Below are positions 1 to 8,293 of a DNA stretch of 64,000 nt, one piece after another. This DNA comes from Nocardia ignorata NBRC 108230 (GTDB lineage Bacteria; Actinomycetota; Actinomycetes; Mycobacteriales; Mycobacteriaceae): positions 25,344-89,343 of the forward strand of contig NZ_BDBI01000040.1 of assembly GCF_001612905.1 (NCBI RefSeq), written 5' to 3'. The notes beneath the pieces are model-generated. The model had not been told where the DNA came from. It worked only from the letters and a program-made list of their open reading frames with translations, and made no database searches. The position numbers and the translations under genes were made by a program. Every line of letters starts with the position of its first letter. The stretch's first letter is position 1.

Positions 1-1123
1 TGCCATCCGCGCCGCCATGGCCCGCAGGCAGCTCACCAATTATCAGCTGATTCCCGAAGCCGTTGCCGCCGTGCATTTCGCGCACGCCACGGCTGACCTG
101 CGTGAAGTGTCCACGCTGGCCGTCTACGACCTGGGCAGTTCCGGTCTCACGGTGAGCGTGGTCGACGCGCGAACCAGCGATGTACACCAGTGTGAACGCA
201 TCAGCGACATCAGCGGCGACTACCTCGATTCGCTGATCCGCGAGCAGCAGATCGCGTCGGGCCGGATCGCCCACCCCGCCGATCCGGCCGGCCTGGCCGC
301 GCTCGACGCGTTGTGCCGGGCGGCCAAGGAGCAGCTGTCGAGCAGCAACGCGGTGGCGCTGCCCAGTGAGCAGGGGCTGGTGCTGCTCACCCAGGAGAAC
401 TTCGAAGCGCTGATGATGCTGGCGATCGAGTCGTCGGCGCGGATGACCCGCGATGTCATCATCCGGGCCCAGCATCCGGTGCAGGCGGTGCTGGTGATCG
501 GTGGCGGGGCCCGGATTCCGCTGATCGCACGGGTGCTCGAGCGCACGATCGGCGTTCCGGTGATTCTTCCGCTCGAACCGGAGACGGCCTTGGCGCGCGG
601 TGCCGCGTTGCTGGCCAGGCCCGCACAGGTGGCGCAGGCGCCGGTCGCGCCGCCGATCGCACCCATCGAGCAGGTCGACGATGTGACGCCGGCCTGGCTC
701 ACCGCCCCGACCCGTGGCAGGCGTCCGCTCGCCGCGCTGACCGGTCGCGGCCACAGTCGCCGGGAGTTGAACGGCGCGGTGCTCACGGTGAGTTCGCTTG
801 CGGTGGTCGCGGCGATCGGTATCGGCCTCGGCTACGGCCCCGAGGTGCTCGAGAGCGGTAATTCCAGCGACGGTTCGCAGGCGGTACCGGCCAGTTCGAC
901 GCCGCGCCCGACCGTACCGACCACGGCCCCGCCGTCTACCACCGAAGCGGTGCACGGCACAGTGGCAGCTCCGCCCGTCCAGCTTCCGCCGAATACCCCG
1001 ACGGAGGAACCGGTGCCGACGCAGGGCCCCAACACCTTCACCGTGGTGCCGGGCCTGCCGCCGATCATCGTGCCGACGTTGCCGCCGGTGGTGCTGCCCG
1101 GTATGCCGCCGCCCGGGCGGTAG
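1..1123 (+). CDS. Hsp70-family (DnaK-like) membrane protein, 5' truncated
   Basis: The reading frame is already open at base 2, so the true start lies before the window. The visible part holds the second half of an Hsp70-type ATPase domain: a phosphate-2-like segment VYDLGSSGLTVSVVD, and about 120 residues later the adenosine-binding segment VLVIGGGARIPLI. There is no Hsp70 substrate-binding domain. Instead a single membrane helix (LTVSSLAVVAAIGIGLGYG) follows, then a long Pro/Thr-rich tail, probably exposed outside the membrane. This architecture is common in Nocardia and mycobacteria, where it is annotated as an Hsp70 family protein of unknown role. It ends one base before the convergent YibE/F gene. 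Confidence 0.75.
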   Translation, partial: AIRAAMARRQLTNYQLIPEAVAAVHFAHATADLREVSTLAVYDLGSSGLTVSVVDARTSDVHQCERISDISGDYLDSLIREQQIASGRIAHPADPAGLAALDALCRAAKEQLSSSNAVALPSEQGLVLLTQENFEALMMLAIESSARMTRDVIIRAQHPVQAVLVIGGGARIPLIARVLERTIGVPVILPLEPETALARGAALLARPAQVAQAPVAPPIAPIEQVDDVTPAWLTAPTRGRRPLAALTGRGHSRRELNGAVLTVSSLAVVAAIGIGLGYGPEVLESGNSSDGSQAVPASSTPRPTVPTTAPPSTTEAVHGTVAAPPVQLPPNTPTEEPVPTQGPNTFTVVPGLPPIIVPTLPPVVLPGMPPPGR

Positions 1124-1124
1124 T

Positions 1125-2438
1125 TCAGTTCCTGGCGTGCCGGGCGCGTGGCGGCGCGACGGTCGCCTTCTGCGCACCGAAGGGCCGGGCGAGCAGCACC
1201 GCGATGCCGGTGGTCAACGGCACCGACAGGGCGAGGGCGATACCGCCGACCGCGGATCGGGTGATCTCGATGGCGACGGCGTCACCGGTGAGCACATCGG
1301 TGATGGATCGTCCGGCGACGCTGAACAACAGCAGCAGCGGTAGCGCGCCGCCGGCGTAGGCGAGCACGAGGGTGTAGACGGTGCTGGCGATGTGGTCGCG
1401 GCCGACGCGCATGGCTGCGGTGAAGATTTCGCGCCGCGAAGCCCCTTCGTCGAGTGCGGCGAGTTCGAAAGCGGCCGAGGCCTGCGTGATGGTGACGTCG
1501 TTGAGCACGCCGAGCGAGCCGATGATGAATCCCGCGAGCAGCAGCCCGGTGATGCTGACGTGCTGAATGTAGGTGGCCACGTTGGTGTTCTGTTCTTCGG
1601 ACAGCCCGGTGAGGTGGGTGACCTTCAAGGTCAGCCACGACAATGCCGCAGCCACGAGCATCGATGCCAGCGTGCCGAGCAGGGCCGAACTGGTCCGCAG
1701 ATTCAGTCCGTGCGCGAGGTAGAGCACCACGTAGAGGATCAGTGCTCCCGAGACGAGCGCGACCGGGATCGCCGGTTTCCCGTCGAGCAGGGCGGGCAGC
1801 AGGAAGATCACCACGACGCCGAAGGCGAAACACAGCCCGACAAGCGCCCGGAAGCCACGCCACCGTGCGACGATGCAGATCACCGCGACGAACGCGATCA
1901 CGATCAATGTCAGCGGCAACCCGCGCGAGTAGTCCTCGAACCCGTAAATGGTCCCGCCGCTCGGGTCGGCGGCGCGCACGATGCGGATCTCGTCGCCCAC
2001 CCGCAGATCGGGTTGTCCCGGCCCCGGCGCGATTTCGAACAGCGTCTTCTTACCCTCGTCGGGCCCTGACCGGATGTCGATGATGCTGCGCTGGCACGAG
2101 TACCCCACCTGCGGCTGCACCGGCTTGTCGGGAAACGCCTTCCCGTGCGAGGGACTCCCGCACAGCCCCACTTCCTGCATCACGACGGTCCCGGCCTCGG
2201 TCTGCACCGCCCCACCACTGACGGTCCCCATCGGCGCGGGAATATCGATCTCGGGCTTACTCGGCCACAACAGCGCGGTAGCAATCAACACCGCCACCCC
2301 GATAACCGCCAACAGCCCGACAACAACCTTGGCCGCGGTAGCCCCGATAGCGATGGGCCCCGAATGATCGTGGTGATGGTGGTGATGATGATCGCTCACC
2401 CGAGAGAGCTTAAGGGAATCCGTTTTCAAGAACGACAT
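1125..2438 (-). CDS. YibE/F family membrane protein with N-terminal poly-histidine tract
   Basis: A 437-residue polytopic membrane protein of the YibE/F family. A cytoplasmic head is followed by one membrane helix near residues 30-55, an extracytoplasmic region of about 110 residues with two cysteines (GLCGSPSHG, VGYSCQRS), then about seven helices with the family-typical GSLGVLNDVTITQASA segment. The family is thought to be a membrane exporter or permease; its substrate is unknown. The head carries seven consecutive histidines plus another after one Asp, which could bind metal. The start is uncertain: ATG at 2438 lacks a clear ribosome-binding site, and a GTG at 2399 immediately before the His tract is an alternative. 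Confidence 0.85.
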   Translation of the reverse strand: MSFLKTDSLKLSRVSDHHHHHHHDHSGPIAIGATAAKVVVGLLAVIGVAVLIATALLWPSKPEIDIPAPMGTVSGGAVQTEAGTVVMQEVGLCGSPSHGKAFPDKPVQPQVGYSCQRSIIDIRSGPDEGKKTLFEIAPGPGQPDLRVGDEIRIVRAADPSGGTIYGFEDYSRGLPLTLIVIAFVAVICIVARWRGFRALVGLCFAFGVVVIFLLPALLDGKPAIPVALVSGALILYVVLYLAHGLNLRTSSALLGTLASMLVAAALSWLTLKVTHLTGLSEEQNTNVATYIQHVSITGLLLAGFIIGSLGVLNDVTITQASAAFELAALDEGASRREIFTAAMRVGRDHIASTVYTLVLAYAGGALPLLLLFSVAGRSITDVLTGDAVAIEITRSAVGGIALALSVPLTTGIAVLLARPFGAQKATVAPPRARHARN

Positions 2439-2747
2439 ACGCAGCCGAGAACCGCGACCCAGATCTCGAAGAGGCGGAAAGGTACCGGGCGGCGGAGAGC
2501 AGGGGGTTGTCTCCGCCGCCCGTCAGGCAGGCGCCCAGGGGGGTAGGCGCGCGTACCTAGGGCTCTCGGTCGTCCAGGGGGGGGTAGACGACCGGGCCGG
2601 GGCGCCGAAGCGCCGATGCCTACTGTACACAAAAGTTGGACTTTTGCGCTAGTGCATCTTCAAAATCCCCAGATTTCCCAACCCCGAGTTGGTTTCAGCC
2701 GGTCTAACCCTATGCCGTCCCCGTCAAGGCCCCTGACACAGTGACAC
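2439..2747. other. Intergenic region without a recognised gene
   Basis: No convincing coding frame. The stretch between the aminotransferase end and the YibE/F start contains several G-runs and a small perfect hairpin, CAAAAGT-TGG-ACTTTTG at 2630-2646. The hairpin may terminate transcription from the aminotransferase gene or lie in the promoter of the YibE/F gene. Confidence 0.5.
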
Positions 2748-4025
2748 TCACTGTCGGTAACTGGACAGGAAGTTACCGAACCTTTCGATCGCCACCGCGA
2801 GGTCCCGCGCCCACGGCAGCGTCACGATCCGCAGGTGGTCGGTGGCGGGCCAGTTGAAGCCCGTGCCCTGCACCATGAGGATCTTCTCCTGTAACAACAG
2901 ATCGAGCACAAGCCTCCCGTCGTCGTGGATCTCGTGCACATTCGGATCCAGACGGGGGAAGGCGTACAGCGCGCCACGCGGCTTCACACAGGACACACCG
3001 GGAATCATGTTCAGCCGCTCCCACGCCACATCGCGCTGCTCGAGCAACCGTCCGCCGGGCAGGATCAGGTCTTCGATGCTCTGATGGCCGCCCAGCGCCA
3101 CCTGGATGGCGTGCTGAGCGGGCACATTCGGGCACAACCGGGACGAGGCGAGCAGATCGATCCCCTCGAGGAACCCGGCCGCGTGGTCCTTGGGCCCGGT
3201 GATCGCCAGCCAGCCCGAGCGGTACCCGGCCACCCGATAGGCCTTGGACAGGCCGTTGAATGTCAGGCACAGCAGGTCGGGAGCCAGCGAGGCCAGCGAG
3301 ATGTGCTTGGCGTCGTCGTAGAGGATCTTGTCGTAGATCTCGTCGGCGAGCAGCAGCAACCGATGCTTACGCGCCAGGTCGACGATCTGCTGCAGCACCT
3401 CCGCCGAGTACACCGCGCCGGTCGGGTTGTTCGGGTTGATCACCAGCAGCGCCTTGGTGCGGTCGGTGATCTTCGATTCGATATCGGCGATATCGGGCTG
3501 CCAGCCGTTCTCCTCGTCGCACAGGTAGTGCACCGGGGTGCCGCCGGCGAGGCTGGTCATGGCCGTCCACAGCGGGTAGTCCGGCGCCGGGATGAGTACC
3601 TCGTCGCCGTTGTCGAGCAGCGCCTGCATGGTGACGGTGATGAGCTCCGACACGCCGTTGCCCAGGTAGACGTCGTCCACGTCTAGCTCGGGGAAGCCCG
3701 GCACCAGCTCGTAGCGGGTGACGATCGCGCGCCGCGCCGACAGGATGCCCTTGGACTCGGAGTACCCCTGCGCGTACGGCAGCGCCGCGATCATGTCGCG
3801 CATGATCACGTCGGGCGCCTCGAACCCGAACGGGGCCGGGTTGCCGATGTTGAGCTTGAGGATGCGATGGCCCTCGGCCTCCAGGCGTGCTGCCTGCGCG
3901 TGTACCGGCCCACGGATCTCGTAGACCACGTCCTGCAGTTTCTTCGACTGCTCGAGGACGCGCGGGGCGACATGCGGATGCTGTGGACTCACCCACCCCA
4001 TGTTAGGGATGGTTGCCGACAACAT
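2748..4025 (-). CDS. Pyridoxal-phosphate aminotransferase (alanine transaminase, AlaT/AspC type)
   Basis: A 425-residue fold-type I class I/II aminotransferase matching the actinobacterial alanine transaminase group (M. tuberculosis Rv0337c, called aspC). It should move an amino group between alanine and 2-oxoglutarate in the cytosol, with PLP as cofactor. Visible landmarks are NPNNPTGA at about 198-205, the cofactor-contacting ADEIYDK at 227-233, the Schiff-base lysine 261 in NGLSKAYRVAGYRSGW, and a C-terminal LRIVTLPW. The ATG at 4025 directly abuts the stop of the upstream regulator gene (TGAATG), suggesting coupled translation. An internal ATG at 4001 (MGWVSPQHP) is a possible alternative start. 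Confidence 0.92.
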   Translation of the reverse strand: MLSATIPNMGWVSPQHPHVAPRVLEQSKKLQDVVYEIRGPVHAQAARLEAEGHRILKLNIGNPAPFGFEAPDVIMRDMIAALPYAQGYSESKGILSARRAIVTRYELVPGFPELDVDDVYLGNGVSELITVTMQALLDNGDEVLIPAPDYPLWTAMTSLAGGTPVHYLCDEENGWQPDIADIESKITDRTKALLVINPNNPTGAVYSAEVLQQIVDLARKHRLLLLADEIYDKILYDDAKHISLASLAPDLLCLTFNGLSKAYRVAGYRSGWLAITGPKDHAAGFLEGIDLLASSRLCPNVPAQHAIQVALGGHQSIEDLILPGGRLLEQRDVAWERLNMIPGVSCVKPRGALYAFPRLDPNVHEIHDDGRLVLDLLLQEKILMVQGTGFNWPATDHLRIVTLPWARDLAVAIERFGNFLSSYRQ

Positions 4026-5339
4026 TCACAGCCGGGGTTTGCCCGCCTGAGCCGCCGTTTCCAGGCAGAACTCCTCGATGCGCTCGTCGAGCCCACGCGC
4101 TTCGACCGCATTGCGGTAGTTCGGGGCGGCGATCCGGCGGCGCAGACCGACCAGCCGTTCGCCCAGCTGAGCGATGCGCCGGTCCTCCGGCAGGCCGAGC
4201 ACCGGACGCAGCGCGTCGGCCGCGCCGTCGATACTTCCGTTGATGAGGTGCGCGGCCGCGTTGTCGACGCGCGCCAGCGACTCGGCACCGTAGGAACGCT
4301 GCAGCGGCGGTCCGCTCGAGTACAGCGCGATCGCGCGTTCGGTGGCCGCGAGCGCCTGTTCGGCACGGCCGAGCTGGATGCAGGTGGCGCCCGCGTAGTA
4401 GGCGGCCTTGGCCGTCGGGAAGCCGAACACCCCGCCGATCTCGTCGTGCAATTCCTCGCGCCGGTCCGGATCGACCGACTCGGCCGTGCGTAGGCATCGG
4501 TCGGTCTCGGAGTCGTTCCCCAGCCGCGCCCACACCCGCGCCTCGATATTGAGCAACCGCACGCGCGCCAATCCGCCCGGCGCGAATTCCTGCCCGCCAC
4601 GGGCTAATTGGACGGCGTTGCGCGGGCGATCCGACCAGTTCTCGATCAGCGCGTGCATGCCGCGCGTCCATGCCCGCAACCCGTTGTGCCCGCTGAGTTC
4701 GGCGTAAGCCCAAGCGGCCCTGATCTGTTCGCCCGCGGCATCGAGGTAGCCGAGGTCGGTGCTCGCGTTGGCGAGCAACCCCGACAGGGTGCCCGCCAGT
4801 AAATACAGGTGCGAGGTGTCCACCGGTTTCTGCTGCCCGTCGAGCAGCCGGTACACCCGCCGCCGCACCCGCAGCATCTCCACCATCATGGGCGCCGGTG
4901 CGGCATAGACGTATTCGGTGGCGATCCGTCGCACGTCGGCATCGAGCTGGGCCAACGTTGTCGGTCCGACATTGGTGCTCTCCGCGGCGGCCGCGTGTTC
5001 GCTGGCCTCGTGCGCAGCCGCCATGATCAACTCCCTCTCCGACATCAACTCGGGCACAGCGCTTTTGCTTACCCCCGCGTCGACGAAGGCGAGCAGGTCG
5101 GTCTCGCCCGCCGGGGCGAGCAGCGCCGTGAATCTGGCGCGGACCACCTCGTCGGAGCGGGCCAGCGACGTATCGAGTGCCGCCTGGTTCACCGGCCGCG
5201 GCTTCACCCGCGACCCGCCGGCTTCCCATTTCGACACCAGCCGTTCGTGCACGCCCAGATGAGCCGCGAACTCCCGGATGCTCATTCGTTTGGCATCGCG
5301 AAGAGCTCTGGCCTCTCTACCCGTCCACTCCCCGACCAC
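4026..5339 (-). CDS. Helix-turn-helix regulator with TPR-like C-terminal region
   Basis: A 437-residue protein with an XRE-type helix-turn-helix at about residues 10-45 (MSIREFAAHLGVHERLVSKWE) and a long Ala/Arg-rich helical body that resembles the TPR-like sensing region of many actinobacterial XRE regulators. These proteins often respond to a peptide or small molecule that is not known. The stop codon touches the aminotransferase ATG, so both are likely transcribed together. Starts with GTG; the true start may be a few codons downstream. Confidence 0.8.
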   Translation of the reverse strand: MVGEWTGREARALRDAKRMSIREFAAHLGVHERLVSKWEAGGSRVKPRPVNQAALDTSLARSDEVVRARFTALLAPAGETDLLAFVDAGVSKSAVPELMSERELIMAAAHEASEHAAAAESTNVGPTTLAQLDADVRRIATEYVYAAPAPMMVEMLRVRRRVYRLLDGQQKPVDTSHLYLLAGTLSGLLANASTDLGYLDAAGEQIRAAWAYAELSGHNGLRAWTRGMHALIENWSDRPRNAVQLARGGQEFAPGGLARVRLLNIEARVWARLGNDSETDRCLRTAESVDPDRREELHDEIGGVFGFPTAKAAYYAGATCIQLGRAEQALAATERAIALYSSGPPLQRSYGAESLARVDNAAAHLINGSIDGAADALRPVLGLPEDRRIAQLGERLVGLRRRIAAPNYRNAVEARGLDERIEEFCLETAAQAGKPRL

Positions 5340-5467
5340 GACGTCACCTCATCCGATGGACAACATCTTCCAGAGTACGAGCGCGACAGTGAGACACACC
5401 ACATGTTCGCCGAATCGGTTGTCTGAGGCAGCGAAAGGGCGGTGCGGGGCAGTGGTCACCGACCGCC

Positions 5468-6001
5468 GTGAGGGGTGATCCTGAAGGGGTGGAAGCCAGG
5501 ACTGTCGATGACTGGGTGCGTTGCTACCAGCGCGAATTCGGGCTGCCCGTGCGCGAGCGTGGTGGCTTCGTGATGTTGCCGATCACCGATCGGCTGTGTG
5601 TGGTCCATCTGCCGACCGCACGCGCCGAGAAGGTGTTCGCGCGGTTGCGCGAGCAACGGACGGAAGGTCCCGTGCTCGCCCGTCAGATCCGCTGGAGCGT
5701 GCTCGCCACACCCGATACCAGACCCACCGACGACCTCGCCGCCGAACTGTCGGGCCTCGATATCGACGTCCCCGGCATCGGCAGCGCCGTGATGCTCCCG
5801 ACCAGCCTCGGCCGCTGGAGCCGCGAGGGCTGCCACTGGGTGCGCCCGCCGTGCCCCGGCGACGTGTTCCCCCCGCTCACGAACGTGCTGCGGATCGCGC
5901 TGGAAGTCGGTCCTCAGCGCGTCTCGACCGCGTTGAGCGAATCGGGCGACAGGGGGAAATTCAGGTACGACCGCGACGGCGTCGGCCCCCGCTGGCCCTG
6001 A
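5468..6001 (+). CDS. Conserved hypothetical protein
   Basis: A 177-residue soluble protein without signal peptide or membrane helix. I do not recognise the family. The body (VDDWVRCYQREFGLPV ... LCVVHLPTARAEKVFARL) reads as an ordinary alpha/beta actinobacterial protein. Two GTG starts are possible, 5468 and 5489; neither has a good ribosome-binding site. Its last 88 bases overlap the end of dcd on the opposite strand, where the protein is low-complexity and probably a run-on tail. It is divergent from the helix-turn-helix gene. Confidence 0.6.
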   Translation: MRGDPEGVEARTVDDWVRCYQREFGLPVRERGGFVMLPITDRLCVVHLPTARAEKVFARLREQRTEGPVLARQIRWSVLATPDTRPTDDLAAELSGLDIDVPGIGSAVMLPTSLGRWSREGCHWVRPPCPGDVFPPLTNVLRIALEVGPQRVSTALSESGDRGKFRYDRDGVGPRWP

Positions 6002-6513
6002 TACTTCGACCCGGCCGCCGCACTCCCGTACGGATGCTCGGCCGGGCTCGTCAACCGGATCAGGCACAACTGCCCGATCTTCATCCCCGGCCACAGCGTG
6101 ATCGGCAGATTCGCCACATTCGACAGCTCGAGCGTGATGTGCCCGCTGAACCCCGGGTCGATGAACCCCGCCGTCGAATGCGTCAGCAACCCGAGCCTGC
6201 CCAGACTCGACTTGCCCTCCAACCGCCCGGCCAGGTCGTCGGGCAACGTGCACATCTCCAGCGTCGACCCCAGCACGAACTCCCCCGGATGCAGCACGAA
6301 CGGCTCCCCCGGCTTCGGCTCGACCAGGCTGGTCAGCTCGTCCTGCTGCTGGGCCGGATCGATATGGGTGTACCGGCTGTTGTCGAACACCCGGAACAGC
6401 CCGTCGAGCCGAACATCGATACTCGACGGCTGAACCATCGACTCGAGCATCGGCTCGACCCCGAGCCGCCCAGCGGCGATCTCGGCGCGAATGTCACGAT
6501 CGGAGAGCAGCAC
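5914..6513 (-). CDS. dcd: dCTP deaminase (probably the bifunctional dUMP-forming type)
   Basis: A 199-residue dCTP deaminase. It deaminates dCTP to dUTP for thymidylate synthesis, and in mycobacterial relatives also hydrolyses dUTP to dUMP. Family landmarks: MLLSDRDI at the start, QPSSIDVRL at 28-36, the phosphate/nucleotide loop GRLEGKSSLGRLGL near 97-109, and the catalytic region STAGFIDPGFSGHITLEL, whose Glu 129 is the expected proton-shuttling residue. The tail YQGQRGPTPSR is typical. The 3' end overlaps a hypothetical gene on the other strand by 88 bases. A tRNA-Gly gene lies about 100 bases upstream, on the opposite strand. Confidence 0.96.
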   Translation of the reverse strand: MLLSDRDIRAEIAAGRLGVEPMLESMVQPSSIDVRLDGLFRVFDNSRYTHIDPAQQQDELTSLVEPKPGEPFVLHPGEFVLGSTLEMCTLPDDLAGRLEGKSSLGRLGLLTHSTAGFIDPGFSGHITLELSNVANLPITLWPGMKIGQLCLIRLTSPAEHPYGSAAAGSKYQGQRGPTPSRSYLNFPLSPDSLNAVETR

Positions 6514-6612
6514 CGGCCCAGTTTAAGCAGGTGACGCCCCCACCACCCGACCGAGCCCCCGAAGACTTGCATCCCCGCACGCCAGTTCTGATAGAGTCGC
6601 GATCGCACAACT

Positions 6613-6683
6613 GCCGATGTAGTTCAATGGTAGAACTCCTGCTTCCCAAGCAGGTAGCGCGGGTTCGATTCCCGTCATCGGCT
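6613..6683 (+). tRNA. tRNA-Gly (anticodon CCC)
   Basis: The 71-base cloverleaf is complete: acceptor stem GCCGATG (6613-6619) pairs with CATCGGC (6676-6682), discriminator T. The anticodon stem CCTGC/GCAGG encloses TTCCCAA, giving anticodon CCC, and the T arm has GGGTTCGATTCCC. CCA is not encoded. A strong intrinsic terminator follows. Confidence 0.97.
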
Positions 6684-6688
6684 CTCCC

Positions 6689-6734
6689 GCCTCCCCGCGA
6701 GCTAGGTCAGACCTAGATCCGGGGAGGCTTTTTT
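6689..6734 (+). terminator. Intrinsic terminator of tRNA-Gly
   Basis: GCCTCCCCG (6689-6697) pairs perfectly with CGGGGAGGC (6720-6728), an inner CTAGGT/ACCTAG stem extends it, and a run of T follows. It overlaps the last codons of the opposite-strand membrane protein gene, whose stop codon lies in the inner stem. Confidence 0.9.
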
Positions 6735-7151
6735 GTGCGGTCCCCGCCACGCGAGCGCCGCGAGCAGACCAGGGAACACACCCCAGACGGTGATCAGCAC
6801 GAGCCAGAACACCGGTGGTTGCGCGACCGGGCCGGGCTCCGGGTGCTCGTAGCTCGGCAGCCTGAAAACTCCCGAGTACCACACAAGCCAGAGCGCGAAA
6901 TCGGCGGCGAACAACAAGCAACCGCCGAGAACCGCCCACCTCCACCCACTCACGGCACCAACGAGCAACGCCACCCCCGCGAGACCCGCGACGACCAGCT
7001 TGGTGACGAGCAGAGCATGACTACCCGCCGAAACCTCCTCGTCAGGCATACCTTCGACCAGCAGCAGGAACGAGTAGACCAAAACCAGAACAGCGGCGAC
7101 AGAGGCCCCGAGCCCGGAGAAGACGCGCGCCCAGAGGCTCGATGACGACAT
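6702..7151 (-). CDS. Small polytopic membrane protein, function unknown
   Basis: A 149-residue hydrophobic protein with four predicted membrane helices: near residues 10-33, 46-66, 70-91 and 112-135. The loop before the last helix is Pro/Glu-rich (YEHPEPGPVAQPP). I recognise no family. Its stop codon lies inside the hairpin that terminates the tRNA on the other strand. It stands alone, with no close neighbour on its strand. Confidence 0.65.
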   Translation of the reverse strand: MSSSSLWARVFSGLGASVAAVLVLVYSFLLLVEGMPDEEVSAGSHALLVTKLVVAGLAGVALLVGAVSGWRWAVLGGCLLFAADFALWLVWYSGVFRLPSYEHPEPGPVAQPPVFWLVLITVWGVFPGLLAALAWRGPHKKASPDLGLT

Positions 7152-7268
7152 GACGGCATGCTAGTCAAAGAGACCTCTCCGCGGTCCCGGCATTCGTTTC
7201 GCCGCTCAGGCCGAGACGCGACCGGACGGCCACCACGCCGATATCTGGGCAGATTTCGTCCTGGCCTG

Positions 7269-7667
7269 TCAGATGCCTACGCCTTCGAGGAAGGCCTTCG
7301 TTCCCACCGTCGTGTAGTCCATCGCATAGCTCCACAGAGCGAAAAGCTGGTCGTCGGAGCGGAAGTATGTCTTGCCGAAGCCGTTGTCGACCACCTCGGT
7401 CCAGTCGTGGCCTTGCCCATAGTGCGCGAACAGGTAGGCATTTCGCTGCGCCGCAGCCTCCTCGGATTCCTCTGGGGTCTGATAAATCACCTTGTGCAAC
7501 TGCCCGTTCCAGTAGGTGAGAAGCATCCGACCAGCGGGGATACGGAAGCAGACAACGATCGCGTCAGCTGACTTCTCGTGCTCGTCCCACCACTCGGCCT
7601 CACCCGGATTCTGCATCTCCTCGGTCAGCAGGTCCATCAAGGGCAGATCATGCGTCATACCGATCAC
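7269..7667 (-). CDS. Hypothetical acidic cytosolic protein
   Basis: A 132-residue acidic protein, mixed alpha/beta, with no signal peptide. No family recognised. Aromatic-rich segments (AEWWDEHEK, LLTYWNGQLHKVIYQ, LFALWSYAMDY) resemble small stand-alone immunity or SMI1-like proteins, but this is only an impression. The start may be ATG 7667 or, three codons on, ATG 7658 (MTHDLP). It is divergent from the 7707 lipoprotein gene with a 39-base gap, so their promoters overlap. Confidence 0.55.
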   Translation of the reverse strand: MIGMTHDLPLMDLLTEEMQNPGEAEWWDEHEKSADAIVVCFRIPAGRMLLTYWNGQLHKVIYQTPEESEEAAAQRNAYLFAHYGQGHDWTEVVDNGFGKTYFRSDDQLFALWSYAMDYTTVGTKAFLEGVGI

Positions 7668-7706
7668 CGGTCACAGCAGTCGAGCGTCACTTAGCAAACT
7701 GTAGAG

Positions 7707-8204
7707 GTGCGTACTCGTAAACGGATGAGTTGCCTGCTGGCGTTGGTAGCCATCACCCCGGTCGCCGAATGTAGTTCCTCGGGCGGTGAACAAATCGCCG
7801 TCCAGGACGGAAGTCCCGCATTGACAGCAGCTTTCGCTCGGCTCTTGGAAGAAAGGCGAAGCGCACGATTGGGCGATATCGTCGCATCATCCGGCGCTCA
7901 GATCGGTCCGTGGGACCGCATGTACAGCTTCAGCTCCCCCAACACCAGCGACGAACTCAATCGGGCGTTGGGGATCGACGGAGCGAGATGGACCGGGTTG
8001 CACACCCACTCCGAATCTACGACGCAGGTGTTCGTACATGCCGGCAAAGTGGTCCTTGCCTACGACGACAGGGAACGGGGCCCGATTGTCAAGAGGCTGA
8101 CCTACGCCACTCCGGACTCCCTTGTGAGTCCGAAGTCGGCTGTGGCCAAAGGGATTGGCGGCGAACAAACAATCTGGTACCTGGAAGTACAGGGACTCTC
8201 ATGA
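7707..8204 (+). CDS. Putative secreted lipoprotein, function unknown
   Basis: A 165-residue protein with a basic N-terminus (MRTRKRM), a hydrophobic stretch and a cysteine at 22 followed by SSSGGE, which looks like a lipoprotein signal. The lipobox VAEC is atypical because Glu sits at -1. The mature part has a cupin-like feel (THSESTTQVFVHAGKVVLAYDD), but I do not assign a family. GTG start with GAG just upstream. A convergent terminator at 8239-8270 separates it from the DHA2 transporter. Confidence 0.6.
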   Translation: MRTRKRMSCLLALVAITPVAECSSSGGEQIAVQDGSPALTAAFARLLEERRSARLGDIVASSGAQIGPWDRMYSFSSPNTSDELNRALGIDGARWTGLHTHSESTTQVFVHAGKVVLAYDDRERGPIVKRLTYATPDSLVSPKSAVAKGIGGEQTIWYLEVQGLS

Positions 8205-8238
8205 TCGAGCACTCAGGTGAGTAGGTCCGTCCGCTGCT

Positions 8239-8270
8239 GCCGCGGCCTGCGGAATCGCGCAGGCCGCGGC
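8239..8270. terminator. Convergent hairpin terminator
   Basis: GCCGCGGCCTGCG and CGCAGGCCGCGGC form a perfect 13-bp stem with a 6-base loop, between the ends of the lipoprotein gene and the DHA2 transporter gene. No T-run, as is common in actinobacteria. Confidence 0.75.
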
Positions 8271-8293
8271 GGGATGCTCAACACCGGCGATGA

